A stretch of DNA of 64,000 nucleotides from Cryobacterium sp. Y50 (lineage in GTDB: Bacteria; Actinomycetota; Actinomycetes; Actinomycetales; Microbacteriaceae). Location of the stretch: NCBI RefSeq assembly GCF_002929805.1, contig NZ_PJJM01000099.1:79746-143745 (forward strand). Reading direction: 5' to 3'. Position 1 is the first letter of the stretch; each line of letters opens with the position of its first letter. Positions 45,212-53,199 of this stretch are shown one piece after another. The translations under genes were made by a program, and so were the position numbers. Under the pieces are notes generated by a model. That model made no database searches. It was not told the origin of the DNA and saw only the letters and a program-made list of their open reading frames with translations.

Positions 45212-46909
45212 GTGAGTTTCACCGCCCCCATTCAGTTACCCGGTTTGGCACTCGATCCGCTGTGGTATCGCCGCGCCGTCTTCTACGAGGTGATGGTTCG
45301 CTCCTTCGTAGACAGCAACGCCGATGGATCCGGTGATCTCGCCGGGCTGGTATCGAAGCTCGACTACCTGCAGTGGCTCGGAATCGACGCCCTGTGGATT
45401 CCGCCGTTCTTCAACTCTCCGCTGAAAGACGGCGGCTACGACGTGGCCGACTACCGCACAATTTTGCCGGAATTCGGTACCCTCGAGGAATTCAAGGATC
45501 TCGTCACCAAGGCGCACGAACGTAACATGCGCATCCTGATCGACTTTCCGCTCAACCACACCTCGGACCAGCACGAATGGTTTCAGCAATCCCGCGAAGA
45601 CCCGGACGGACCCTACGGTGACTTTTATGTCTGGAGCGACACTGACGAGCGCTACCCCAACATTCGCATCATCTTCACCGACACTGAGGAATCGAACTGG
45701 GCCTTCGACCCGGTGCGTCGCCAGTTCTTCTTTCACCGGTTCTTCTCGCACCAGCCCGACCTGAACTTCGAGCTCCCGGCCGTGCAGGAGGCGATCTTCG
45801 ACGTCATTCGTTTCTGGCTCGACCTTGGCGTAGACGGCTTTCGGCTCGACGCGATCCCCTACCTGTTCGAGTCTGAAGAGGGCAACGGCGAGGGCGAGCC
45901 ACCGACGCACGAGTTCGTCAAGCGCCTGCGGGCCATGGTCGACCGCGATTACCCGGGGCGGGTCATGATCGCCGAGGCCAACCAGTGGCCCCGAGAGGTC
46001 GCCGCCTTCTTCGGCACCGAGAAAGAACCGGAGTGCCACATGGCCTTCGACTTTCCGGTGATGCCACGCATCTTCTACTCGTTGCGTTCCCAGCAGGCCA
46101 ATGAGCTGGTGCGGGTGCTCTCCGAAACGACCGACATTCCCGAGGGGGCGGGCTGGGGCGTATTCCTGCGCAACCACGACGAGCTCACCCTCGAGATGGT
46201 CAGCGAGGAATATCGGCAGGCTATGTATGGCTGGTACGCCTACGACCCGCGGATGCGCGCCAATATCGGCATCCGCAGACGGCTCGCTCCGCTGCTTGAC
46301 AATTCGAGGGCCGAGCTGGAACTGGCCCATGCCCTGCTGTTTGCCCTTCCCGGCAGTCCGTTTCTTTACTACGGCGATGAGATCGGCATGGGCGACAATA
46401 TTTGGCTGCCCGACCGGGACAGCTCACGCACACCGATGCAGTGGACCCCCGACCGTAATGCCGGTTTTTCGGATGCCGATCCGGGCAAGCTATTTCTGCC
46501 CATTGTGCAATCCCTCGTCTACAACTTCACCCAAACCAACGTGGAGTCACACCTGGCCCAATCGGGTTCGTTGCTGCACTGGATTCGCAATGTGATTCAC
46601 GTGCGAAAAGCCCACCAAACCTTCGGCCTCGGCACCATCCGCGTGCTTAAAACCAACCATGAATCGGTATTGGTGTTCACGCGCAGCTACGCCGGTTCCG
46701 GTTCAATGTTCGGCGACCAGCCCGAAACCGTGATGTGTGTGTTCAGTTTCTCGCACAACCCGGTCGCATTTACGATCGACGACGTCGACATGGCCGGAAC
46801 GCGGTTGTACGACCTGTTCGGTGGATCCGTCTTTCCGAGCTTCAATGAGGAGGGCTTACTCACGCTCACCCTGGGGGCGCAGAGCTTCTACTGGCTGCAT
46901 TGCGGTTGA
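45212..46909 (+). CDS. treS: Trehalose synthase TreS (maltose isomerising)
   Basis: TreS interconverts maltose and trehalose, linking glycogen and trehalose metabolism. The 565-residue GH13 protein has DAIPYLFE with the nucleophile Asp in GFRLD, the acid/base Glu in MIAEANQW and the transition-state Asp in FLRNHDEL, with YYGDEIGMGDNIWLPDRD typical of TreS. No maltokinase domain is fused. GTG 45212 has GGAAGGA before it. It is divergent from the alpha/beta hydrolase gene. Confidence 0.94.
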   Translation: MSFTAPIQLPGLALDPLWYRRAVFYEVMVRSFVDSNADGSGDLAGLVSKLDYLQWLGIDALWIPPFFNSPLKDGGYDVADYRTILPEFGTLEEFKDLVTKAHERNMRILIDFPLNHTSDQHEWFQQSREDPDGPYGDFYVWSDTDERYPNIRIIFTDTEESNWAFDPVRRQFFFHRFFSHQPDLNFELPAVQEAIFDVIRFWLDLGVDGFRLDAIPYLFESEEGNGEGEPPTHEFVKRLRAMVDRDYPGRVMIAEANQWPREVAAFFGTEKEPECHMAFDFPVMPRIFYSLRSQQANELVRVLSETTDIPEGAGWGVFLRNHDELTLEMVSEEYRQAMYGWYAYDPRMRANIGIRRRLAPLLDNSRAELELAHALLFALPGSPFLYYGDEIGMGDNIWLPDRDSSRTPMQWTPDRNAGFSDADPGKLFLPIVQSLVYNFTQTNVESHLAQSGSLLHWIRNVIHVRKAHQTFGLGTIRVLKTNHESVLVFTRSYAGSGSMFGDQPETVMCVFSFSHNPVAFTIDDVDMAGTRLYDLFGGSVFPSFNEEGLLTLTLGAQSFYWLHCG

Positions 46910-47038
46910 CAGATCACGGCAAAAGAGCGGATGCTGCGAGCTGTGCAATTGCCCATCCGCTGTCCTTGTTGCCGCATCCGAGAGTACGTATCCTTAAAAC
47001 TAGCAAGCTATCGCCCTAGGTCTGGAGGCCGGTCGATC

Positions 47039-47722
47039 GTGCCTGAATGGTTCAGCTCAGAAGGTGGCGTCGAAGACGTGCCCCTGTGCGCCACCTTTGT
47101 CGATGCGTTGCCCGTAACCGGTGCCGCGGTTTCGGTGTTTGGCGGGGCTGTTCCCGAAACGGTCGTCTGCGCCACCGATGGGCTGGCCGCTCGCCTCGAC
47201 GAGCTCCAGTTCGATTTGGGCGAAGGTCCCCGATGGGAAGCGGCGCGCACGCGCAGTCCCGTGCTCGAACCTCGTGTGCGCGAGGGAGCGCATCCGCTTT
47301 GGCCGGTCTTTTTCTCGGCACTCTTGGATACCGAGGTGGAGGCGCTCTATGTCTTTCCGCTTATCCTCGGCGCGCTCGATGTGGGCATCGTGGAGCTCTA
47401 CAGCACCACCTCTGGAGCGCTCGATCTAACCGACCGGGCGAAGGCACTCGTCCTGGCCGATCAAACGGCCTGGAACCTGTTAGATCGGCTGCTTCGAGAT
47501 AAGGAAGCCACAGCTTCAGCGACGATCACTGAGGCTTCTCCCCTGTCGAGACGAGAAATTCACCAGGCTACCGGCATGGTAATAGTACAGATGAATGTCA
47601 CGCCAACGGATGCGCTGCTCCTCCTCCGCGGACACGCGTTTGCGCACGGTAAGACCGTTCGCAGCATCGCCGGTGATGTCATTGCCAGGCGGCTGCAATT
47701 CACTCCGGATACTGAGCAATAA
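47039..47722 (+). CDS. GAF-ANTAR domain RNA-binding regulator
   Basis: The 227-residue protein joins an N-terminal GAF-like sensor (about 10-150) with a C-terminal ANTAR domain (SRREIHQATGMVIVQMN, then DALLLLRGHAFAHGKTVRSIA). ANTAR proteins bind RNA hairpins and prevent termination. GGAGG sits about 10 bases before GTG 47039. The signal sensed is unknown. It is followed by a second gene of the same kind. Confidence 0.86.
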   Translation: MPEWFSSEGGVEDVPLCATFVDALPVTGAAVSVFGGAVPETVVCATDGLAARLDELQFDLGEGPRWEAARTRSPVLEPRVREGAHPLWPVFFSALLDTEVEALYVFPLILGALDVGIVELYSTTSGALDLTDRAKALVLADQTAWNLLDRLLRDKEATASATITEASPLSRREIHQATGMVIVQMNVTPTDALLLLRGHAFAHGKTVRSIAGDVIARRLQFTPDTEQ

Positions 47723-47747
47723 GCTGGAAAAGTCATAGAATCAACCC

Positions 47748-48461
47748 ATGGTCAGTCAGACTCGTGCCTCGATGGTGAGCGCCGCCTTCGTGAAGTTGAC
47801 GGACACTCTGGTGGGCGCATATGACGTTCTCGACGTACTGCACACCCTCGTCGAGGAATGTGTTGAGTTGCTCGACGCCTCCGCTGCCGGCCTCTTGCTG
47901 GCGGATCCGAGTGGCGAGCTGCAGGTCGTCGCCTCGACGAGCGAGGAAAGTTATCTCGTCGAAGTTTTGTAACAGCAGGCCGGAGCCGGGCCATGTGTCG
48001 ATTGTTACCTCACCGGCAAGGTCGTCACCATGGGCGACATCGCCGCTTCCGGCGATACCTACCCCGAATTCAAAGCCGCCGCGCTGTCCCAGGGCTTCCG
48101 CTCGGTGCATGCCATTCCTATGCGAGTGCGTGACCGGGCAATCGGCGCTCTCAATCTGTTCCGTATCGAAACCGGCGATGTCACACCCGAAGATGCCGCC
48201 ATCGGCCAGGCCATGGCTGACGTGGCGACGATCAGTATTTTGCAGGAACGCACCGTACGCGAAGACGCCATCGTCAACGAACAGCTACAACGTGCCCTCA
48301 ACAGCCGCATTGTGATTGAACAGGCCAAGGGGGTCATCGCCCAGCTCAGCACCGTCGATATGGACGAAGCCTTCAAGAGGTTACGAGCTGATGCCCGCGC
48401 ACGCAATCAAACCATGCGCGAGAGCGCCGAAAACGTCATCAACCGTCGCATTCGCCTCTGA
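47748..48461 (+). pseudogene. GAF-ANTAR regulator interrupted by one stop codon
   Basis: The reading frame from ATG 47748 gives the start of a GAF domain (LDVLHTLVEECVELLDASAAG) and meets TAA at 47970-47972. The same frame continues at once with QQAGAGPCVDCYLTGKVVTM, the GAF core, and ends with an ANTAR domain (SRIVIEQAKGVIAQLST). A single C-to-T change of CAA would explain the stop. Without it, the gene would be intact at about 237 residues. It may be a true pseudogene or a sequencing error. It lies 25 bases after the first GAF-ANTAR gene. Confidence 0.82.
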
Positions 48462-48748
48462 TCAATTTCACGCCACGATTCAGGTCAGCGACGAGTCTTG
48501 GAGCAAAGAAGATCAGCCCGAGCCATGAGTTGAAATGCAAGCCCGTGATGACAGCCGGTTCTTGTTGCTCGGGCCACGATTTGGAAACGCCGATACTTCG
48601 TCTTGGCAGCTCCGGAGTTCTTCATTTGCCCGGGCTTAATGATGCCGGAAGGACGAGCACGGAATTGCACTGTCACCATTCCAATGTCCAACCCCTGGTG
48701 GGATGCTCGTTACTTGTACAGCCCCCTCCAGGATTGGACGGTTGAGTT
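48462..48748. other. Gene-free stretch at the start of the accessory zone
   Basis: No protein family, repeat or RNA was recognised here on either strand. It separates the GAF-ANTAR pseudogene from the toxin-antitoxin operon and marks the change from ordered genes to fragments. The antitoxin promoter should be here but could not be placed. Confidence 0.4.
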
Positions 48749-49024
48749 ATGTCGACCACAATCCCCGTCACGGTCTCTGAGGCACGTGAACAACTCGCAT
48801 CAATCATCGACCAGGTTCGTTCTGAGCACGAGCGTGTTTTCCTTTCGCACCGAGGTCGTCGAGTGGCGGCCGTCGTCGACGCCGATGACCTGGAGCGCCT
48901 CATCGAATTGGCCGAAGACATGGCCGACATTCGTGCCGCGGAGGAGTCCCGTGAGGAGATGCGCCACACGCAAATTGAACCGACTCCGTGGGACCAGGTA
49001 AAGGAAGACCTCGGCCTCGCATGA
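48749..49024 (+). CDS. Phd/YefM-family antitoxin
   Basis: The 91-residue protein has the Phd/YefM core: TVSEAREQLASIIDQV, RVFLSHRGRRVAAVVDADD, then an acidic tail that would wrap the toxin. It ends in ATGA, overlapping the toxin start by four bases, the usual order of type II toxin-antitoxin operons. Confidence 0.88.
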   Translation: MSTTIPVTVSEAREQLASIIDQVRSEHERVFLSHRGRRVAAVVDADDLERLIELAEDMADIRAAEESREEMRHTQIEPTPWDQVKEDLGLA

Positions 49025-49281
49025 CTTACTCCGTCCGGATCGCACCGGGCGCACAGCGGCAGCTGCATAAATGTGATCCGCCGGTTCGCCGGAGGATCCA
49101 AGCAGTGATCGATCTTCTGGCCCAGGATCCACGTCCGCCTAAAGCAATTCAACTCGTCGATGGCTCCGGTGAGTGGCGGGTGCGCACCGGCGACTACCGC
49201 ATCAGCTACGAAATTCACGACGAGCAATTGGTAGTGCTGGTCCTCCGGCTCGGACATCGTCGCGACATTTACGAATCCTGA
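49021..49281 (+). CDS. RelE/ParE-family toxin
   Basis: The 86-residue protein begins MTYSVRIAPGAQRQL and has GEWRVRTGDYRISYEI and LVLRLGHRRDIYES, the RelE-type core and C-terminal end. RelE-type proteins cut mRNA in the ribosome. ATG 49021 lies within the antitoxin stop. Both genes are intact, unlike most of their neighbours. Confidence 0.9.
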   Translation: MTYSVRIAPGAQRQLHKCDPPVRRRIQAVIDLLAQDPRPPKAIQLVDGSGEWRVRTGDYRISYEIHDEQLVVLVLRLGHRRDIYES

Positions 49282-49317
49282 TAGGAGAACCCTGTGCGGG
49301 ACAAGAACCCGCGGAGA

Positions 49318-49428
49318 CTAAGCGGATTTGTCCGCCTGATCGAGGAACAAATCGATGATGTGCCGGCATGCTGCTGGCCATTCAACCCACGGATAGTGTC
49401 CGCACGATTCGATCGTCGCGGAGGCTCC
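49318..49428 (-). pseudogene. Alpha/beta-hydrolase 3' fragment
   Basis: The minus strand reads SATIESCGHYPWVEWPAACR and then HIIDLFLDQADKSA before TAG at 49318-49320. The catalytic histidine region GHYPWVE fits the end of alpha/beta hydrolases. No upstream part of the gene is recognisable, so only the last 36 or so codons survive. Confidence 0.5.
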
Positions 49429-49482
49429 CGAAGGGGGTCTGAGTAGTAATGGATCGAAAACGTCCGCTAAGGGTTCGGTCGT

Positions 49483-49605
49483 TCAGTCCTGGCTGTTCGG
49501 ATCGCGCAGCGGGCGGAGTTGATTGGGCGGTAGCTCGGGCATGCTGAATTGGTATCGGCCGAGGAAGTTGATGTGTTCGTGGCCGGGTGAGCTGCTGTTG
49601 TTGAG
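49483..49605 (-). mobile_element. Tn3-family transposase C-terminal fragment
   Basis: The minus strand reads PGHEHINFLGRYQFSMPE followed by LRPLRDPNSQD and a stop at 49483-49485. The HINFLGRYxF and LRPLRDP blocks are typical of the end of Tn3-family transposases. Everything upstream of about 49605 is lost or scrambled. The serine recombinase at 55.7-56.2 kb could be the matching resolvase. Confidence 0.6.
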
Positions 49606-49684
49606 TCAGGCGCGGGTCGGCGACGCGCTGATCACCGCGCGCACTCTCCCGCCCGGCGTCGGTCCGGGCCGCATCGCGCTCGAC

Positions 49685-49744
49685 GGTCACTGTCACTGTC
49701 ACGGTCACGGTCACGGTCACGGTCACGGTTGCGGTTGCGGTTGC
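49685..49744. repeat. Tandem hexamer repeat (10 units)
   Basis: Ten 6-base units lie head to tail: GGTCAC, two TGTCAC, four GGTCAC and three GGTTGC. The units differ in blocks, as expected from stepwise slippage. It lies at the broken end of the NADH dehydrogenase-2 remnant. Confidence 0.85.
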
Positions 49745-49764
49745 GACAATACTTCGTCGGGTGA

Positions 49765-50288
49765 TGGCCTCAACCCGGGTGTATCCGCCGCCGATGAAGA
49801 CGAAGGTTAGTGTCTTCGTTCGTTCGACCGGGTCATCGGCCGAGGCGGCACGGGCAATGCTGTCCAGTATCCGGTTGCGAAGGTACAGCGTCTCCTCGAT
49901 CGTCTTGAAATCGACCGCGTTCTCCTCTAGGCCCGGTGTGGGAAAGGTGCGCGTAATTGCACCCAATGCGACGACCACATGTTCGTCATGCATGACGCGG
50001 ATCTCCCCGTCGAGGGAAATTAAGGCTGTTGTTTTCGAGCCGCAGTCCAGCTTGTGTAAACGGTTGCAGTCCAGAAAACGGTCGTAATGCAGGCTCGACC
50101 TTACGCCGCGCGCAGCGCAGTTGTACGGTCACATTGCGCGGTTCAACTTCACCACTTGCCATTTCTGGAAGTAGCGCCATGTACGCATTGGGCGCAACCA
50201 GGGTGATCGTTATTGGTATCGAGAACAGGTGTTTCCGCAACCCTCACGCGGTGTAGGGGCCGACGTAACCGCCACCGAGAATGAGCAC
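49765..50288 (-). pseudogene. NADH dehydrogenase-2 (NDH-2) remnant
   Basis: On the minus strand the frame starts HVLILGGGYVGPYTA (FAD-binding N-terminus, GTG at 50286-50288), meets TGA at 50244-50246, and continues in frame with LVAPNAYMALLPEMASGEVE and PRNVTVQLR. It then shifts frame to HVVVALGAITRTFPTPG, DFKTIEETLYLRNRILD and FVFIGGGYTRVEAI, where the second Rossmann motif has Arg in place of the usual Gly. It ends at the hexamer repeat. Type II NADH dehydrogenases pass electrons to quinone. This copy has a stop, a frameshift and no C-terminus. Confidence 0.78.
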
Positions 50289-50309
50289 ATGCAGCCTCGA
50301 GGCTGCATG
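50288..50309. promoter_or_regulatory. Perfect 22-base palindrome
   Basis: Two 11-base arms, CATGCAGCCTC and GAGGCTGCATG, meet without a spacer just before the start of the NDH-2 remnant. It could be an operator or a hairpin for the lost gene; no T-run follows. Confidence 0.5.
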
Positions 50310-50469
50310 ACCCCATTAGACATCCGGTACATGCTACCGACAAGTGATCCCGGCAATGTGCTTCCGCTTGTTGACGGCAGCTGATGGAGGGGGGCAGCAT
50401 GAAAGGGTGCCTATCTTGTCGTGGAAACCGGCGAGTGGAATACCGATGAGTAGAAACAGGGGATTTCAG

Positions 50470-51489
50470 ATGCCGAAAGTTGCGATCAATGGGTTGGGTC
50501 GAATCGGGCGGGCGGCATTGAAAATTGTGCTCGAGTCGGAGGATTTGGAACTTGTTGCGGTCAACGATGTGGCATCAATTGAGAATCTTGCCTACCTGCT
50601 GCGATACGACACGGTCTACGGCCGGTACCACCGTCAGATTGTTGTGGAGGCTGATGCGCTGGTCATCGACGGCCACCGGGTGGTGGTCCTTGCCGAACGA
50701 GACCCAGCGGCGCTGCCATGGCAGGAACTCGCAGTCGACCTAGTGTTTGAATGTACTGGTGCTTTCACCCAGGCGGATGACCTGGCCAAACATATTCAGG
50801 CGGGCGCGTCGTTCGTCATCTTGTCTGCCCCGACGAAGTCCGACTCCGTCCCGACGGTGGTGCACGGGGTGAACCGGCCGGACGGGCATCCGCAGATCAT
50901 CTCGTGTGCTAGTTGCACGACGAACTGCATCACACCGGTCATCGAGATCGCGACAAGGCGGCTGGGGATGGAGCGTGCGATCATGACCACAATTCATGCT
51001 CACACCGCGACCCAGCGCTTGGTCGACTCGCCGAACAACAATTTCCGACGTGGCCGCGCAGGTGGCGCGAACTTGGTACCCGCGCCGACTGGTGCTGCGC
51101 AGGCGACAATCCGGGCATTGCCGGAGCTGACCGGGCTCTTTGACGGGATTGCGATCCGCGCTCCGATCGAGGTTGGTTCCATTGCCGACATTGTCATTGT
51201 CACCTCCCGCCCGACCAGCGCAGAGGAGATCAACGCCGTGTTCACCGAGGAGGCGAAAACGCCCAGGTACCAGGGTATCCTGGGCGTTTCGGCGGACCCG
51301 ATGGTCTCCTCCGACATCATCGGTGATTCACGCGCGTCCGTGGTGAACCTCGACCTGACGCAGGTGGTGGACGGCACCCTGATCAAGATCATGGCCTGGT
51401 ACGACAACGAATGGGGCTTCACCCACCAAATGATCCGCGAAGCTAGGGCCACCCTCGGGCTATCGCTTAGTGGGGAAACATCTCTGTGA
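50470..51489 (+). CDS. gap: Glyceraldehyde-3-phosphate dehydrogenase (class I)
   Basis: GAPDH oxidises glyceraldehyde 3-phosphate to 1,3-bisphosphoglycerate. The 339-residue product has NGLGRIGR (NAD-binding loop), Asp33 in the position linked to NAD preference, the catalytic SCASCTTNCITP with Cys149, and WYDNEWGF near the end. AGGGG precedes ATG 50470 by 7 bases; an in-frame ATG at 50446 is possible. It sits among fragments, so it may be a second, transferred copy rather than the glycolytic core gene. The usual pgk and tpi neighbours are absent. Confidence 0.93.
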   Translation: MPKVAINGLGRIGRAALKIVLESEDLELVAVNDVASIENLAYLLRYDTVYGRYHRQIVVEADALVIDGHRVVVLAERDPAALPWQELAVDLVFECTGAFTQADDLAKHIQAGASFVILSAPTKSDSVPTVVHGVNRPDGHPQIISCASCTTNCITPVIEIATRRLGMERAIMTTIHAHTATQRLVDSPNNNFRRGRAGGANLVPAPTGAAQATIRALPELTGLFDGIAIRAPIEVGSIADIVIVTSRPTSAEEINAVFTEEAKTPRYQGILGVSADPMVSSDIIGDSRASVVNLDLTQVVDGTLIKIMAWYDNEWGFTHQMIREARATLGLSLSGETSL

Positions 51490-51751
51490 CGAGAAATACA
51501 GTGAGGTTTCAACGTCACCTTCCACAGGTAGGGAATGTAGCTCGATCCGCGATATTGGCATTTTAGGGCAGAGAGTTTGGCTCAATTACATCCGACGTAG
51601 CCCGCTTATCTTTGGCGAGTTCGAATGGATGATGCGTATTCAAGTCAGCTGATCCGCACCGTGACGATGAATTACACCACACGGCGAGACATGACCGATC
51701 GGGCAGATCAGCCCAGACACTACGAGAGAAGCCACACTCAACGTGCTCGCG
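51490..51751. other. Unassigned stretch before the IS256 remnant
   Basis: No gene, repeat or RNA was recognised between the gap stop codon and the presumed left end of the IS256 remnant. Confidence 0.35.
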
Positions 51752-52017
51752 GGGACTGTCTCTTAAACGGTGTTTCCGGCCTGACGCGCTGAACGTGGGT
51801 CTGGCGGGAAAGATGCCGTGATGACGACACTTGATGCTGTGACGAAGAAAATGAAATCTGAGCCCAGCCGTGAGGCGGTGGCCGCGAAGGAATGGGTGTG
51901 CCTGGCTCAGGAGCAGGGCCTGGCCCTGGACGGGCCGAATGGGCTGCTGGGTCAGTTCACGAAAACATTTCTCGAGACCGCGCTGAACGAGGAAATGACC
52001 GATCACCTCGGCTACAA
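51752..52017 (+). mobile_element. IS256-family element, left-end fragment
   Basis: A presumed terminal repeat (GGGACTGTCTCTTAAACG near 51752) is followed by ATG 51821 and the N-terminus of an IS256-type transposase: MKSEPSREAVAAKE, GPNGLLGQFTKTFLETALNE and EMTDHLGY. The DDE catalytic domain is absent. At HLGY the frame runs without a break into a different protein. Confidence 0.75.
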
Positions 52018-52096
52018 GGACGTCGTCGAACTCGACGGCGGTATGGACGCATGGGTTACATCCGGACGCATGCTGCTGTCGGAACCACCGGCCTGA
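52012..52096 (+). pseudogene. Rhodanese-like 3' fragment fused to the IS256 remnant
   Basis: After HLGY the frame continues KDVVELDGGMDAWVTSGR and a short tail, then stops at 52096. GGMDAW plus VTSGR is the usual end of a rhodanese (sulfurtransferase) domain. The catalytic Cys part is missing, so this is only the last 25 or so codons, joined to the transposase by a deletion. Confidence 0.55.
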
Positions 52097-52312
52097 GTCG
52101 TGTTGATTAATCCCCAATCCACAGGTTTGCCTAGGGTGATCGGCGTCCTTATCTCTGAGGAATCCGGAGCGGCTGTGCTATCGCTGAATTGCGTCTTTGA
52201 CCGAGGAGCCCACAGCTGTGGAGTGAACTGCGGTTGGGGCGTCATGAAGGCATTTGATAACTTCGACCAGGACGTAAAGGTGCAATAGTGTGTGTCAGGG
52301 AGGCTGGTGGTC
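52097..52312. other. Unassigned stretch before the methyltransferase
   Basis: No protein family was recognised; an open frame beginning near 52100 ends at 52288 but matches nothing I know. The ribosome site of the next gene lies at its right end. Confidence 0.35.
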
Positions 52313-52906
52313 ATGCCGACAATGTCTGCTCTTGAAGGTGCATTCTGCCGCAGTGCACCATGGCGTCTTGCGGCGCGTCGAGTCGTCCGGTGGGCGATAC
52401 AGGGTGTTTCGCTTACCGGTGACGTTCTTGAGATCGGAGGGGGTAATGGCGCGACGGCCGCCGAGTTGGCGCGGGCAAATGCGTCGTTGCGCCTGACGAT
52501 GATCGACTACGACCCCGTGATGGTTGGCGCCGCACGGAAACGTCTTGCAGAGTATCCGCACGTGGCTGCGCGCCAAGCCGACGTCACACAGCTTCCCCTC
52601 GATGACGAAACTTTTGATTTCGTTGTAAGTTTCCTGATGCTGCACCACGTTGTCGACTGGGAGAAGGCAATCGCAGAGGTCGCGCGCGTGCTCCGGCCCG
52701 GCGGTATTTTCACCGGTTATGACCTCACTGCCTCCCGAGCAGCTTCGTGGCTGCACCTCGCCGATCGCTCCCCGCATCGCCTCATCGAACGCGGGGCCTT
52801 CGAACCTGTCCTCGGACAAGTCAGACTCGATGCTGTCGGGCTGAGGTACTCCTTCGGCGGTCGAGTGCTGCGATTCACTGCACGCAAGCCTGCGTTGTCT
52901 ACCTGA
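52313..52906 (+). CDS. Class I SAM-dependent methyltransferase
   Basis: The 197-residue protein has motif I VLEIGGGNGATAAEL, the acidic residue in TMIDYDPVMV, motif in ADVTQLPLDDETFDFVV and the late VLRPGGIFTGYDL. This is the Methyltransf_11/UbiE-like pattern acting on a small molecule. AGGGAGG lies 9 bases before ATG 52313, which was preferred to GTG 52292. It is intact between fragments; substrate unknown. Confidence 0.86.
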   Translation: MPTMSALEGAFCRSAPWRLAARRVVRWAIQGVSLTGDVLEIGGGNGATAAELARANASLRLTMIDYDPVMVGAARKRLAEYPHVAARQADVTQLPLDDETFDFVVSFLMLHHVVDWEKAIAEVARVLRPGGIFTGYDLTASRAASWLHLADRSPHRLIERGAFEPVLGQVRLDAVGLRYSFGGRVLRFTARKPALST

Positions 52907-52999
52907 AATGGGCGGAGGCGTCGCAGGCAGGTCCAGGCAGGTCTCATCGACCGCGACCAGACGTCGACCCGTCAACCAGCACTGCGGCGCGTCCTTGAC
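52905..52999 (-). mobile_element. IS4-like transposase fragment
   Basis: The minus strand reads VKDAPQCWLTGRRLVAVDET and CLDLPAT, resembling the first catalytic Asp region of IS4-type transposases (VAVDGTxLDxxDT). Only about 30 codons remain, and the usual Gly is Glu, so the call is tentative. Confidence 0.45.
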
Positions 53000-53010
53000 A
53001 GCTATTGACT

Positions 53011-53199
53011 GGGCGACCCGTGTCGGTAGACATGAGAAGCTACGCATAGGCGGCCACAAAATTGCTCTCTGACGGCCAGTAGAACTGCCCGTTGCACCGG
53101 ACGTCACGCGAATCTGTCGTGATCGTGTCCAGAATCGGTCCGGCTCCGTGCATGGACTCGAGGAGCGCGTTTGCGACTCCGGCTGGTCGACCGGCCGAT
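53011..53199. other. Unassigned stretch
   Basis: An open frame on the minus strand covers this part and runs into the end of the poxB-like gene, but I recognise no family in it and no ribosome site. Confidence 0.3.

Noticed and set aside
47970..47972. TAA in the GAF-ANTAR gene as a recoded or read-through codon
   Set aside because: There is no hairpin or context known for recoding, and a single base change or error is simpler.
49600..49993. A 203-residue protein with a Val-Thr repeat on the minus strand
   Set aside because: The Val-Thr run is just the hexamer DNA repeat in translation; the true signals are the NDH-2 and Tn3 fragments in other frames.
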